A DNA stretch of 64,000 nucleotides from Rhodococcus sp. 4CII (GTDB lineage Bacteria > Actinomycetota > Actinomycetes > Mycobacteriales > Mycobacteriaceae), in contig NZ_JACCFE010000002.1 in the NCBI RefSeq assembly GCF_014256275.1, positions 7,193,501 to 7,257,500 of the forward strand. The letters are read 5' to 3'. The position numbers were made by a program, and so were the translations under genes. Numbering within the stretch: position 1 is the first letter of the stretch; every line of letters starts with the position of its first letter. The notes beneath the pieces were generated by a model that had not been told where the DNA came from, made no database searches, and saw nothing but the letters and a program-made list of their open reading frames with translations. Shown in pieces: positions 1 through 34,904 of the stretch.

Positions 1-2
1 CG

Positions 3-1799
3 GAGCAGGTGTCGCGGTTCCGGGCGGTCAGTGGTGCTGGTTTGCATAATTTGTACGGTCCGACGGAGGCTGCGGTCGACGTCACGTACTGGGAGACGGG
101 TCCGGCGGACACGCATACGGTGCCGATCGGGCGTCCGGTGTGGAATACGCAGTTGCATGTGCTCGATGGGCGGTTGCATCCGGTGCCGGTCGGGGTGGCA
201 GGGGAGTTGTACCTCGCGGGCGAACAGTTGGCGCGCGGCTATCTGGGTCGGGCGGATCTGTCGGCGGATCGGTTCGTGGCGAATCCGTTTGCCGCGGGTG
301 GGCGGATGTACCGGACGGGGGATCTGGTGCGGCGTCGTGGCGATGGGGCTCTGGAGTATGTGGGGCGTACTGATTTCCAGGTGAAGTTGCGGGGACAGCG
401 GATCGAGTTGGGGGAGATCGAGGCGGCGCTGGAGGCGCATGCGGGGGTGTCGCAGGCGGTGGTGGTGGTGCACCGCGACGAGCGCGGCGAAGAGGCCCTG
501 GTGGCGTATCTGGTGGGACGCCGCCCGGCCGACTGGTCCGATGTGCGGGCGCACCTGTCGGCCCGCGTTCCGTCGTACATGATTCCGGCGCACGTGGTGC
601 ACCTCGATGCCCTGCCGCTGTCGGTGAACGGCAAACTCGACCGCACGGCGCTGCCCGCGCCCGTCCGGTCCGCGGCCGCCGACTACCAGGCCCCGCGAAC
701 GGCGGCCGAGCGTGCCGTGGTCACGGTGTTCGAAAACGTCCTCGGTGTCGTCGGCGTCGGAGTCGACGACAGCTTCTTCGACCTCGGCGGCAACTCACTG
801 ATCGCCACCCGGGTCGCGTCAGCGCTCGGCGCCGAACTCGGCACCGACTTCCCGCTGCAGTGGATGTTCGCCGACCCGACTCCGCGGTCGCTGGGGCAAC
901 GCATCCAGCAGGGGGCACCCGACGGTGCGCGGGATGCGAATGGGTCGCTCGACGTGCTTCTCCCGATCCGCACCAGAGGGACCGCCGAACCGCTGTTCTG
1001 CGTGCATCCGTTCATCGGGCTGGCCTGGAGTTACGCCGGTTTGAGCCGCGAGCTGACCCAAGACCGGCCGGTGTACGGTCTGCAGTCGCCCGCCCTCACC
1101 GAGGACGGTCCGAGTCTCGAGACGATCGCCGACTTCGCGGCCCGCTACGTGCGGGAGATCCGTTCCATCCAGCCGCACGGCCCGTACCACCTGCTGGGCT
1201 GGTCGCTGGGCGGCGTCATCGCCCACGAGATGGCGGTGCAGTTGCAGGGTGCCGGCGAAGAGGTCCGCCTACTCGGTCTGCTCGACAGTTACGTCGGACT
1301 CGACCGGAACGTGGAGAACACCGCGACCACCGCGGATCTCCTCGGCGGTGCGGGCCTCGACCTCCCCGACCCGGGGGTTCTCGACGAACTCGCCCCGGGC
1401 GGACGGTTCGACGCCGAGCGGGCAGCGGCGTTGCTGCGCGTCGTGGGAGGCCCACTGGCCGCCCTGACCGCGCCGCAACTCGACCGGATCTACGGCAACG
1501 CGCTCCGCGCCCCGGATCTGATCGACGCCCACCGACCGCGGGAGTTCGACGGCGACCTGGTCTTCTTCACCGCCGCCCTCGACGACGGATTCCACGTGGA
1601 CCCGGTCACCTGTTGGGGCCGGTTCGTGCGCGGGACCGTCGTCGAATACCCGGTCGACGCAACGCACTGGACGATGACGACACCGGACGCGCTCGCCGTG
1701 ATCGCGCCGCATCTCGAGACGGCGGGCCGTCGTCCGCGGCATGCCGCCCCCGACGCCGATCCCGACGACAGCGAGAACCGGCCGCATTCGGTGCGGTGA
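3..1799 (+). CDS. NRPS, 3' end: A (Ser-type)-T-TE, partial at left edge
   Basis: This is the C-terminal end of a nonribosomal peptide synthetase; the frame is open to the left edge, so the start lies outside. Visible in order are the second half of an adenylation domain (YGPTEAAVDV, MYRTGDLV and GKLDR core motifs), a thiolation domain with the phosphopantetheine Ser in DLGGNSL (about base 795), and a type I thioesterase with GWSLGG (Ser codon 1203-1205), an Asp in LLDSYVG and a His in THWTM. The last three pocket residues that remain (Leu322, Val330, Asp331 in GrsA numbering) match EntF-type serine domains, so the final residue added is probably Ser (inference). The TE closely resembles that of the giant NRPS downstream. 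Codon style changes inside the A domain near base 475. Because it ends in its own TE, it is likely a separate assembly line from the next NRPS. Confidence 0.95.
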   Translation, partial: EQVSRFRAVSGAGLHNLYGPTEAAVDVTYWETGPADTHTVPIGRPVWNTQLHVLDGRLHPVPVGVAGELYLAGEQLARGYLGRADLSADRFVANPFAAGGRMYRTGDLVRRRGDGALEYVGRTDFQVKLRGQRIELGEIEAALEAHAGVSQAVVVVHRDERGEEALVAYLVGRRPADWSDVRAHLSARVPSYMIPAHVVHLDALPLSVNGKLDRTALPAPVRSAAADYQAPRTAAERAVVTVFENVLGVVGVGVDDSFFDLGGNSLIATRVASALGAELGTDFPLQWMFADPTPRSLGQRIQQGAPDGARDANGSLDVLLPIRTRGTAEPLFCVHPFIGLAWSYAGLSRELTQDRPVYGLQSPALTEDGPSLETIADFAARYVREIRSIQPHGPYHLLGWSLGGVIAHEMAVQLQGAGEEVRLLGLLDSYVGLDRNVENTATTADLLGGAGLDLPDPGVLDELAPGGRFDAERAAALLRVVGGPLAALTAPQLDRIYGNALRAPDLIDAHRPREFDGDLVFFTAALDDGFHVDPVTCWGRFVRGTVVEYPVDATHWTMTTPDALAVIAPHLETAGRRPRHAAPDADPDDSENRPHSVR

Positions 1800-1948
1800 C
1801 CGACTCCTCCAGCGCTCGACAGACCGGAAGGTTTGGTTCGGGTCCTGTCAGGGGAATACCACGTCCAGGGAGCGGTTGTAGTGAAAATGGGCGGTTGATC
1901 ACCCGGAATGTCGCGGACGTCCTACCGGGCGAGGGTTCAGGGTGCCGA

Positions 1949-1969
1949 TTTCATACCCCAGGTGTGAAA
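1949..1969. promoter_or_regulatory. Palindrome TTTCA-n-ACC / GGT-n-TGAAA
   Basis: Eight of nine positions in each arm pair around a three-base centre. It sits just upstream of a second dyad (TTTGGT-N10-ACCAAA, 1970-1991) and of a possible promoter. The size and symmetry suit a dimeric repressor operator. A terminator role for the NRPS ending 150 bases upstream is less likely, because no T-run follows. Confidence 0.4.
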
Positions 1970-1994
1970 TTTGGTGGAAGAGAAGACCAAACCC

Positions 1995-2022
1995 TTGACT
2001 CCGCCGTACCGAATAGTAGATT
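1995..2022 (+). promoter_or_regulatory. Candidate sigma-70-type promoter, antisense to rbpA
   Basis: TTGACT (1995-2000) and TAGATT (2017-2022) are separated by 16 bases, close to the primary-sigma consensus. No sense gene follows on this strand for over 800 bases, so a transcript would be non-coding, carry a tiny ORF, or run antisense into rbpA. The palindromes immediately upstream could control it. The call rests on the motif alone. Confidence 0.35.
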
Positions 2023-2119
2023 GAGAGCGGTCATGTGACCTACCTCTCATACGGTACGGAAGCCCGGGAGGTCGGTCATACGTGGTTTCTTCGACTGCGT
2101 GTTCGGGGCGTGACGCTCG

Positions 2120-2146
2120 GTGCTTGGTGTGCAGTGCTTGGTGTGC
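2120..2146. repeat. Short tandem repeat, two 13-base copies
   Basis: GTGCTTGGTGTGC occurs twice with one base between the copies. It lies in the non-coding gap before rbpA, and no function is evident. Confidence 0.6.
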
Positions 2147-2318
2147 TCGGAATGTAACGCTCCCGCGTTCAGCAGATCGGAGTACGTGTATGAGTCCTGT
2201 CGAGACGGTGACCACCCCGGAGATCGACGGAGTGGCGAGCGGCGCAGGCCTGCCCCGGATGCGGCGAACGCCGCCCCGGCAGAGCCGAGACGGCGTTCGT
2301 ACGGTCCGGTGGCCTGTG

Positions 2319-2657
2319 TCAGGCTCCGCGGCGCTTCGCCTTCAGCAGGTCGAGGCGCTCCTTCAGCAGTTCTTCCAGTTCCTCCTTGGAACGACGCTCC
2401 AGAAGCATGTCCCAGTGGGTGCGCGGCGGCTTGACCTTCTTGGCCTCGGGCGCGGTGCCCTCGACCAGGGTTCCCTCCAGGCCGTTGCGGCACAGCCACG
2501 TGCCCGGGATCTCGGCGTCGTCGGCGAACGGGATGTCGAAGATCTCACCGTTGTCGCACCGGTACTTGGCCATCCGCCGGGGCGCGAGGTCGTGGTCACG
2601 GTCGGTCTCGTAGCTCACCGCTCCGAGTCGACTCCCTCGAAGTACGCGATCTGCCAT
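2319..2657 (-). CDS. rbpA: RNA polymerase-binding protein RbpA
   Basis: RbpA is a 112-residue actinobacterial transcription factor that binds RNA polymerase and the principal sigma factor and stabilises open complexes. The protein begins MADRVLRGSRLG and carries the conserved core ETDRDHDLAPRR, DDAEIPGTWLCRNG, KKVKPPRTHWDMLLERR and a C-terminal Lys/Arg-rich sigma-interaction helix, nearly identical in layout to mycobacterial RbpA. I chose the inner ATG because it gives the family length and follows GAGGAGAGG; an upstream in-frame ATG would add 58 unrelated residues. It is divergent from a small Cys-rich gene, as I recall for Rv2050/Rv2049c of M. tuberculosis, where the giant pks12 is the next neighbour. 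A SigR/SigH-type promoter lies about 75 bases upstream. Confidence 0.97.
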   Translation of the reverse strand: MADRVLRGSRLGAVSYETDRDHDLAPRRMAKYRCDNGEIFDIPFADDAEIPGTWLCRNGLEGTLVEGTAPEAKKVKPPRTHWDMLLERRSKEELEELLKERLDLLKAKRRGA

Positions 2658-2729
2658 GGTTGTGTCCTCTCCTCGATCGTCTCCGCGCGAGCACGCCTGG
2701 ACCAGCACCAAGCGTTCACACTCATCTAC

Positions 2730-2755
2730 AACGCCACGGCCTCCCGATTGGTTCC
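2730..2755 (-). promoter_or_regulatory. SigR/SigH/SigE-type promoter of rbpA
   Basis: Read on the minus strand, GGAAC (2755-2751) and GTT (2732-2730) are separated by exactly 18 bases, the consensus of the thiol-oxidative-stress ECF sigma factors. rbpA is a known SigR target in Streptomyces (established knowledge). A start near 2720 would give a leader of about 60 bases. Confidence 0.6.
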
Positions 2756-2829
2756 CGCACGCCGCGCAGATGCAACCTCGACATCTTACCGGGCGGGCGT
2801 CGAGGCGCCGCGCAGTAAGGTGGTCGACC

Positions 2830-3162
2830 ATGACCGGCGCTTCCCGCAGACCCGATTCCTGTGTGTGGTGCGGGCGGGAAGTGGCGGAGTCGGGGATGGG
2901 GCGGCGCCGCCGATACTGCCGCCAGTCCTGCCGGCAACGCGCCTACGAGCAGCGCAACCAGGTCAAGGGCACGAGCATCCCCGCCGACGCGGTGGTCCTC
3001 ACCTCGGAGGAGGCGTCCGCCATGGTCGACCGAATCTTCCAGGTTCGATGTGCCGCCGAGGACGTGGCGACAGCCGTTGCCGAAGGTGCGGCGGCCCATG
3101 AGGTGGAGTCCCTGTGCGCAGACCTCGTGCAACTCGCACGTGAGGCCGAACGCTTCCGCTGA
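2830..3162 (+). CDS. Small Cys-rich protein beside rbpA (Rv2049c-like position)
   Basis: A 110-residue protein of unknown function. The N-terminal part holds four cysteines (C11, C14, C30, C34; C-x2-C and C-x3-C) within a strongly basic segment (GRRRR, RQRAYEQR), which suggests a small zinc-binding, nucleic-acid-contacting knuckle (inference). The C-terminal half is acidic and predicted helical. It is divergent from rbpA across 172 bases, an arrangement I recall from mycobacteria. The ATG was chosen because upstream in-frame sequence is antisense to the rbpA leader and non-conserved in appearance. A specific role cannot be stated. Confidence 0.8.
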   Translation: MTGASRRPDSCVWCGREVAESGMGRRRRYCRQSCRQRAYEQRNQVKGTSIPADAVVLTSEEASAMVDRIFQVRCAAEDVATAVAEGAAAHEVESLCADLVQLAREAERFR

Positions 3163-3286
3163 GCCTCGCACCGAGGCGGGGAAGCGGAGGACGCACACTG
3201 CTCGACCGGTCCGGACCGGGCCGCCGACGCGTATCGACGGCGATTCCGAAACGAACATCACGAATCGACGCACGCCGAGCCCACAC

Positions 3287-3307
3287 GTACAGCACGATCA
3301 GTACAGC
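3287..3307 (+). repeat. Direct repeat GTACAGC upstream of giant NRPS
   Basis: Two copies of GTACAGC (3287-3293 and 3301-3307) lie 14 bases apart in the NRPS leader. They could be half-sites for an activator; no other support is seen. Confidence 0.3.
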
Positions 3308-3339
3308 GTGGGAGACCGGCGTCGGTTGGTCCGTCTCAC

Positions 3340-3354
3340 GCGCAAGACTTGCGC
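3340..3354. promoter_or_regulatory. Perfect palindrome GCGCAAG-a-CTTGCGC before NRPS start
   Basis: A perfect seven-base dyad around one central base, ending 32 bases before the NRPS start codon. The length and position suit an operator or a leader hairpin limiting expression of the 27-kb gene. The regulator is unknown. Confidence 0.5.
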
Positions 3355-3386
3355 ATCCAAGGTCTTCTACCCGCTGGGGGAACGAG

Positions 3387-30170
<26,784 letters not shown>

Positions 30171-30188
30171 CCTTCTAGTGGTTGCGGA

Positions 30189-30227
30189 GGGCCCGCCTCT
30201 TATCTCATTGACGTAACGGGCGGGCCC
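30189..30227 (+). terminator. Hairpin after the giant NRPS
   Basis: A perfect nine-base stem (GGGCCCGCC at 30189-30197 pairing with GGCGGGCCC at 30219-30227) starts 19 bases after the stop codon. It lacks a T-run, as is common for actinobacterial terminators. Confidence 0.55.
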
Positions 30228-30288
30228 GAATCCCGATATCTCCTGCGAACTCGGTAACAATCGATCTCTACGCAACCTAGGAGGCGGC

Positions 30289-31509
30289 ATGAAGCGCACT
30301 CGGATCACGAGTCTGTCCGCGAGTGCCCTGTGTGTCGCATTTTTCGCCTGCGCCGCGGTCACCAACGCCGGCCTCGCGGCCGCTGCCCCGATCTACCCGG
30401 CGTCCGAAACCGAACCGTTCTACATGCAGCCGCGGGATCTGAGCGGCTTCGGGGACGGCGACCCGATCGCGACCCGGCCGATGCCGCCGCTGCTCGCCTT
30501 CCCCGACACCGACGTGTGGCAGGTGAAATACCGCACCACCAATTCGGAGGACCACCCGATCTCTTCGGTGACGACCGTGCTGGTACCCCGCAACCGGACC
30601 GCGAACGGTCCGCTGCTGTCCTATCAGCACATCATCAACGCACTCGGGCCCCGATGTGCACCGTCGCGGACCCTGTATTCGAACGATCCCGACCTCCAGA
30701 TCAAGGAGGCGCCCGCGCTGAACCTCGCGCTGGAGCGGGGCTGGACGGTCGCACTACCCGATCACCTCGGCCCGAACAGCGCGTACGGCGCCGCGAAGCT
30801 GGGGGGAACCATCACTCTCGACGGCATCCGTGCCGTGCAGCGGGTGCCGGAGCTGAACGTGGCGGAGAGCCCGGTCGCGCTGGCCGGGTACTCCGGCGGC
30901 GGGATGGCGTCGGCCTGGGCCGCGGCCCTCGCGCCGACGTATGCGCCAGAACTGAACATCGTCGGCGTCGCCGAGGGTGGGGTGCCGATGAACATCGGCA
31001 AGATGGCGAACGGGCTGGGCATGCAACCGCACCCGGCGTTCGGTCTCGCGATGGCGGCGGCACTCGGCCTCGAACGTGAATACCCGGACCGGCTTCCGAT
31101 CAGCGAGCAACTCAACGACCGCGGCCTCGCGATGCGTAACGAGATGGCCAACGCGTGCACCAACGGAATCCTCGCGGCCGGCGCCGGCCACAGCGCCTCG
31201 GAGGTCGCCCGGACCACCGACCTCATGAGCAGCCCGCAGGCCTGGGAGGTGCTGAACGAGAACAGCGTCGAGCTGTACCCGGGCGTGCCGACGGCACCGA
31301 TCTTCGAATGGCACAGCCCGACAGACGTCCTCATCCCGGTCGACTCGATCGAGGCGACGATCGCCCGGTACTGCGCTGCCGGAGCGAAGGTGCAGTCCGA
31401 CCTCTTCCCGAGTCCCGACCACCTGACGACCGCCGTGCTGGGACTGCCGACGGCCCTGGACTATCTCGACGCCCGGTTCCGGGGCGAGCCGGCACCGTCC
31501 ACCTGCTGA
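30289..31509 (+). CDS. Secreted lipase, secretory LIP family
   Basis: A 406-residue exported triacylglycerol lipase or esterase of the alpha/beta-hydrolase LIP family. Residues 1-34 form a signal peptide (basic start, hydrophobic core, cleavage after ...LAAAA). The nucleophile elbow is GYSGGG with Ser202. A catalytic Asp is plausible in WHSPTDVLIP and the His in SPDHLT near the C-terminus. The length fits the family. AGGAGG lies six bases before the ATG, so it is well translated. The NRPS hairpin separates it from the upstream gene, and it is probably an independent unit rather than part of the peptide pathway. The substrate cannot be read from sequence. Confidence 0.88.
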   Translation: MKRTRITSLSASALCVAFFACAAVTNAGLAAAAPIYPASETEPFYMQPRDLSGFGDGDPIATRPMPPLLAFPDTDVWQVKYRTTNSEDHPISSVTTVLVPRNRTANGPLLSYQHIINALGPRCAPSRTLYSNDPDLQIKEAPALNLALERGWTVALPDHLGPNSAYGAAKLGGTITLDGIRAVQRVPELNVAESPVALAGYSGGGMASAWAAALAPTYAPELNIVGVAEGGVPMNIGKMANGLGMQPHPAFGLAMAAALGLEREYPDRLPISEQLNDRGLAMRNEMANACTNGILAAGAGHSASEVARTTDLMSSPQAWEVLNENSVELYPGVPTAPIFEWHSPTDVLIPVDSIEATIARYCAAGAKVQSDLFPSPDHLTTAVLGLPTALDYLDARFRGEPAPSTC

Positions 31510-31595
31510 TCGGGGGCCGACGGATTGTGTTCTGCCCGTACACAGTCCGAAACGTTTGAGCGTTTGAGCAGATCTACCACGGGGTATCCGCAGTC

Positions 31596-32282
31596 ATGCA
31601 CCCCAGTACACGCACCGCAGTCGTGACGGGATCGGACTCGCCGATGGGCAGGGCAGTCGCGCTGGCCCTTGCGGACGACGGTTTTCACGTCGGCCTCGCC
31701 TATGCCACGGACCGGGACAGCGTCGAATCCACCGCAGCGGACATCCGGACCAGGTCGGTCCGCGCGGCCGTGCAACGCATGGATCTGGCCGACCTGCCCG
31801 ACTCCGCGGCGGCCGTCGACGAGTTCGCCCGGGAACTGGGCGGAATAGGTGCTCTGGTCAGTTGTCCCGGCAGTACCGCCGTCGAGTGCATCCAGCGTGC
31901 CGTGCGCTACATGATCGCGAGCGGCGGGGGCGGCCGGATCGTCAACGTCACCACCGCGTCCTCCGGGCTCGGTGGCCTCACCGGTCTGCTGGCCGCCGAA
32001 TTGGCGCGGTATTCGATCACCGTCAATTCGATCGTAGTTCCGGCGGCCGAACCGGACTTCGCATCGCCCGGACGCGACGATCGGGAAGTCGCCGCAGTCG
32101 CGTCGTACCTGACCGCGCCGCCCGGCATGTTCGTCACCGGCGCCTCCTACGTGGTCGACGGCTCCAGGATCGCCATGATTCCGCACAGCCTGACCGAGGC
32201 CGGCACTCGGCGGTTGCCCCGCCGCGCGAACCGCATTCGCTCGTACACCGGCCGCTGGGCACCCACCCGCTGGACGCGGTGA
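31596..32282 (+). CDS. Short SDR-fold protein lacking the YxxxK catalytic motif
   Basis: A 228-residue member of the short-chain dehydrogenase/reductase family by its start (AVVTGSDSPMGRAVALALADDG), its VNVTTASSG segment, and the later AELARYSITVNS and FVTGASYVVDG. Two internal deletions stand out. The region normally between the NAG motif and the helix before GGRIVNV is shortened. The stretch that should hold the catalytic Tyr-x3-Lys is gone, so ASSG runs straight into LGGLTGLLAAELA. The dinucleotide-binding loop is also atypical (GSDSPMG for GxxxGxG). It is therefore likely non-catalytic or a decaying gene that has kept its frame. The start has only a weak ribosome site. An extra basic C-terminal tail follows the usual SDR end. 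Confidence 0.75.
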   Translation: MHPSTRTAVVTGSDSPMGRAVALALADDGFHVGLAYATDRDSVESTAADIRTRSVRAAVQRMDLADLPDSAAAVDEFARELGGIGALVSCPGSTAVECIQRAVRYMIASGGGGRIVNVTTASSGLGGLTGLLAAELARYSITVNSIVVPAAEPDFASPGRDDREVAAVASYLTAPPGMFVTGASYVVDGSRIAMIPHSLTEAGTRRLPRRANRIRSYTGRWAPTRWTR

Positions 32283-32387
32283 CAGCCGGGGTCCCCGACA
32301 CTCCCGGACCCGCGGCCGAAAGCGTCGTTCCGGCCGCAGACCGGGAGTACCGTGTGCGCAGGGGGTCGTTGAGTCGAGAGTGACGGT

Positions 32388-34712
32388 ATGATGCCGCCGG
32401 CAGTCAAGGGCACCGTGGGTAACCTGCCCCACGAATTGACGAGTTTCGTCGGCCGTCGCCGCGAGGTGACCGAAGCGCGCCGCCTCCTGTCTGTGGCACG
32501 TCTGGTGACGCTCGCCGGGATCGGCGGCGTGGGCAAGACACGCCTCGCGTTACGGGTGGCAGCCGACGCGAGCCGCGCATTCGACGACGGTGTGTGGCTG
32601 GTCGAGCTGGGGGAGCTGGACGAGGACACCACCCTCGTCGACGCGATCTCGTCGGCATTGCGACTTCGCGAGCAGCGGACCGGGGATCCGGAGGCGCTGC
32701 TGATCGAGTACCTCGCCACCCGGCAACTCCTGCTGGTGCTCGACAACTGCGAGCACGTGGTCGCCGCGGCCGCCGCGCTGGCGGAGACATTGTTGCGGAG
32801 CTGCCCCGAACTGCGGATCCTTGCGACGAGCCGCGAACCACTGGGCATCGGCGGTGAGGCGGTACTGCGGGTGCCGCCGCTGACGGTGCCGGAACCGGAC
32901 CGGTCGTCGCTGCAGGGCCTGCCGCAGTACGAGGCGGTGACGTTGTTCGTCGAGCGGGCGGCCACGGCGGTGCCCGAGTTCGAACTCACCGAGGAGAACC
33001 ATCAGGCGGTCGCCCGGATCTGCCGGCAGCTGGACGGGTTGCCGCTGGCGATCGAGTTGGCGGCGGTGCGGCTGCGGGTGATGTCGGCCGAACAGATCCT
33101 GCACCGGTTGACGGACCGCTACCGGTTGCTGACGGTCGGGTCGCGAGGTGCGCCGAGCCGGCAGCAAACCCTGAGGTTGTCCGTCGACTGGAGTCACGAT
33201 CTGTGCACTGAGGAGGAACGGAAGCTGTGGGCCAGGTTGTCGGTGTTCGCCGGCGGCTTCGAACTGGACGCGGTGGAGGGAATCTGCGCCGGCGACCTGC
33301 CGGTGGAGAACGTCCTCGACGTGGTCGCGTCGTTGATCGACAAGTCGATTCTGGTCCGGGAGGAGTCGGGGCAGGCGGTGCGGTACCACCTGCTCGAGAC
33401 CGTGCGGGACTACGGCCGTGAGAAGCTGCAGGAAACCGGCGAGTACATGATGCTCCGCCGGCGGCACCGCGACTGGTACGAGCGGTTGGTGGTGCAGTGC
33501 GAGGCCGAGTGGATCGGACCCCGGCAGGTGATGTGGATCAACCGGCTCGACGCCGAGACGCTGAACGTGCGCGCCGCGCTCCACTTCTGCCTGACCGAGC
33601 CGGGGGAGGCGGAGGCGGGACTGCGGATCGCCGCGGCGCTGTACCCGTACTGGCGTGCGCGGGGGCAGCTCCGCGAGGGGCGCCGCTGGCTCGGCCAGCT
33701 CCTCGGGCGGCACGAGGGTGGCGCCGGCAAGGAGAGGATCGAGGCACTGTACGTCGACAGTGTGCTCGCGGGGATGCACGGCGACCGGGAGGCCGCGAAG
33801 GCGCTGGTCGACGAGGCGGCGGTTCTCGCCGACCGGCACGGTGACACGCTGATGCGCGCCCTGGTGGTCCATGCCGCCGGCTGCTGCGCCATGTTCGCCG
33901 GTGACCTTCCGCGCGCCCGGGTGTGCTTCGAAGAGGCGCTCGCCGAGTTCCGCGTCAGGGGCAACCTGCTGCAGTTGACGTGGGGCCTGCTCGGGTTGGC
34001 CCTGGTCAGCGGCATGCAGGGGGACGGGGCCGTGGCCAAGATGTGCGGATCGGAGATCTTCGCGCTCACCGAGGAGCACGGCGAGTCCGTCTACCGAGGC
34101 TGGTCGCTGTGGGCGGCGGGTATGGCGGCGTGGCAGCGCGGGCACCTCGCGCTCGCCGACGACTACGTGAAGCGGGGGTTGCGGTTGTCGCATCTCGTCG
34201 ACGACCAGATCAGCGCCTGCGGCGCGCTGGAGGTGCTGGCCTGGGTTGCCGTCGGTGCCGATCGGCCGCAGCGCGCCGCCGAACTGATGGGCGCGGCGGA
34301 GGCCCTCGCGCAGGCCGTCGGCAACCCGAGCACGGTCTATCCCAACCTGCTCGTCCACCACGCGGAGTGCGAGCAGCAGGCCCGCGCCGTGATCGGGGAC
34401 CGCGCCTTCGACGCCGCCTTCCACCACGGGATGCACACGTCCTTCGACGACGCGGTCGCCTATGCGCTCGACGAACGGCGCCCCGACGCGGCCACGGCGG
34501 CGAACGGCACGACCAACCTGACCCGGCGCGAATGGCAGGTCGCCGAACTCGTCGCCGACGGACTGACCAACAAGGCGATCGCCGCCCGTCTGGTCATTTC
34601 GCAGCGCACCGCGCAGGGCCACGTCGAGCACATTCTCGCGAAACTGGGGTTCAACTCGCGCACCCAGATCGCGGCCTGGATCGTCGAACATGCGCAGGAC
34701 CCGCACCCCTGA
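32388..34712 (+). CDS. STAND-type transcriptional regulator (NB-ARC, TPR, LuxR HTH)
   Basis: A 774-residue signal-transduction ATPase with a DNA-binding end. Walker A is GIGGVGKT (residues 44-51), Walker B LLLVLDNCEH, and the sensor region ILATSREPLG; these define an AfsR/NB-ARC-like NTPase. A middle helical region (about 400-690) looks like TPR repeats for ligand or partner binding. A C-terminal LuxR helix-turn-helix follows (LTRREWQVAELVADGLTNKA, with ISQRTAQGHVEHILAKLG). Two consecutive ATG codons open the frame. It is co-directional with the SDR-like gene 105 bases upstream and the DUF35 gene 192 bases downstream. Whether it controls the NRPS or the neighbouring lipase is unknown; such regulators often act locally (inference). 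Confidence 0.9.
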   Translation: MMPPAVKGTVGNLPHELTSFVGRRREVTEARRLLSVARLVTLAGIGGVGKTRLALRVAADASRAFDDGVWLVELGELDEDTTLVDAISSALRLREQRTGDPEALLIEYLATRQLLLVLDNCEHVVAAAAALAETLLRSCPELRILATSREPLGIGGEAVLRVPPLTVPEPDRSSLQGLPQYEAVTLFVERAATAVPEFELTEENHQAVARICRQLDGLPLAIELAAVRLRVMSAEQILHRLTDRYRLLTVGSRGAPSRQQTLRLSVDWSHDLCTEEERKLWARLSVFAGGFELDAVEGICAGDLPVENVLDVVASLIDKSILVREESGQAVRYHLLETVRDYGREKLQETGEYMMLRRRHRDWYERLVVQCEAEWIGPRQVMWINRLDAETLNVRAALHFCLTEPGEAEAGLRIAAALYPYWRARGQLREGRRWLGQLLGRHEGGAGKERIEALYVDSVLAGMHGDREAAKALVDEAAVLADRHGDTLMRALVVHAAGCCAMFAGDLPRARVCFEEALAEFRVRGNLLQLTWGLLGLALVSGMQGDGAVAKMCGSEIFALTEEHGESVYRGWSLWAAGMAAWQRGHLALADDYVKRGLRLSHLVDDQISACGALEVLAWVAVGADRPQRAAELMGAAEALAQAVGNPSTVYPNLLVHHAECEQQARAVIGDRAFDAAFHHGMHTSFDDAVAYALDERRPDAATAANGTTNLTRREWQVAELVADGLTNKAIAARLVISQRTAQGHVEHILAKLGFNSRTQIAAWIVEHAQDPHP

Positions 34713-34904
34713 CGGGGCACCTTTCCGGGCGAAACAGGTATGTCCCCGGGCCGTTCAGCCGCTGTGTTTCCACGCCGCGGACGGGATGCTCGTACGCGTC
34801 CCCCCATCCGGCTCCAGACCGAGGCCCCCGATGTCCACTGAACCCCGAATCCACCGAAAGCCCGACCCCCGAACAGGGTCACTGGTCGCCCCGGAGGTGG
34901 TGTC

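Larger units (their letters stand above)
1800..2318. other. Gene-free gap between convergent NRPS and rbpA
   Basis: No convincing protein gene lies here. The stretch holds two adjacent palindromes (1949-1969 and 1970-1991), a sigma-70-like promoter reading rightward (1995-2022) and a 13-base tandem repeat (2120-2132 and 2134-2146). An ATG at 2190 with GGAG upstream opens a frame that runs on antisense through rbpA. Its composition does not look coding, and I do not call it a gene. Confidence 0.6.

Noticed and set aside
1970..1991. TTTGGT-N10-ACCAAA read as an NRPS terminator
   Set aside because: The arms are short and AT-containing, no T-run follows, and it lies 170 bases past the stop; an operator reading fits better.
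2082..3101. A 339-codon plus-strand frame overlapping rbpA antisense
   Set aside because: rbpA is unmistakable on the minus strand, and the plus-strand product has no domain.
30289..31509. Lipase as part of the NRPS pathway (for example a lipid-supplying enzyme)
   Set aside because: It is exported, has its own strong ribosome site, and is separated by a hairpin. Nothing links it to the assembly line.
32550..34706. A 718-codon minus-strand frame antisense to the STAND/LuxR regulator
   Set aside because: The sense strand encodes a clear multi-domain regulator in the same span; the antisense product is Arg/Gln/His-rich without motifs.
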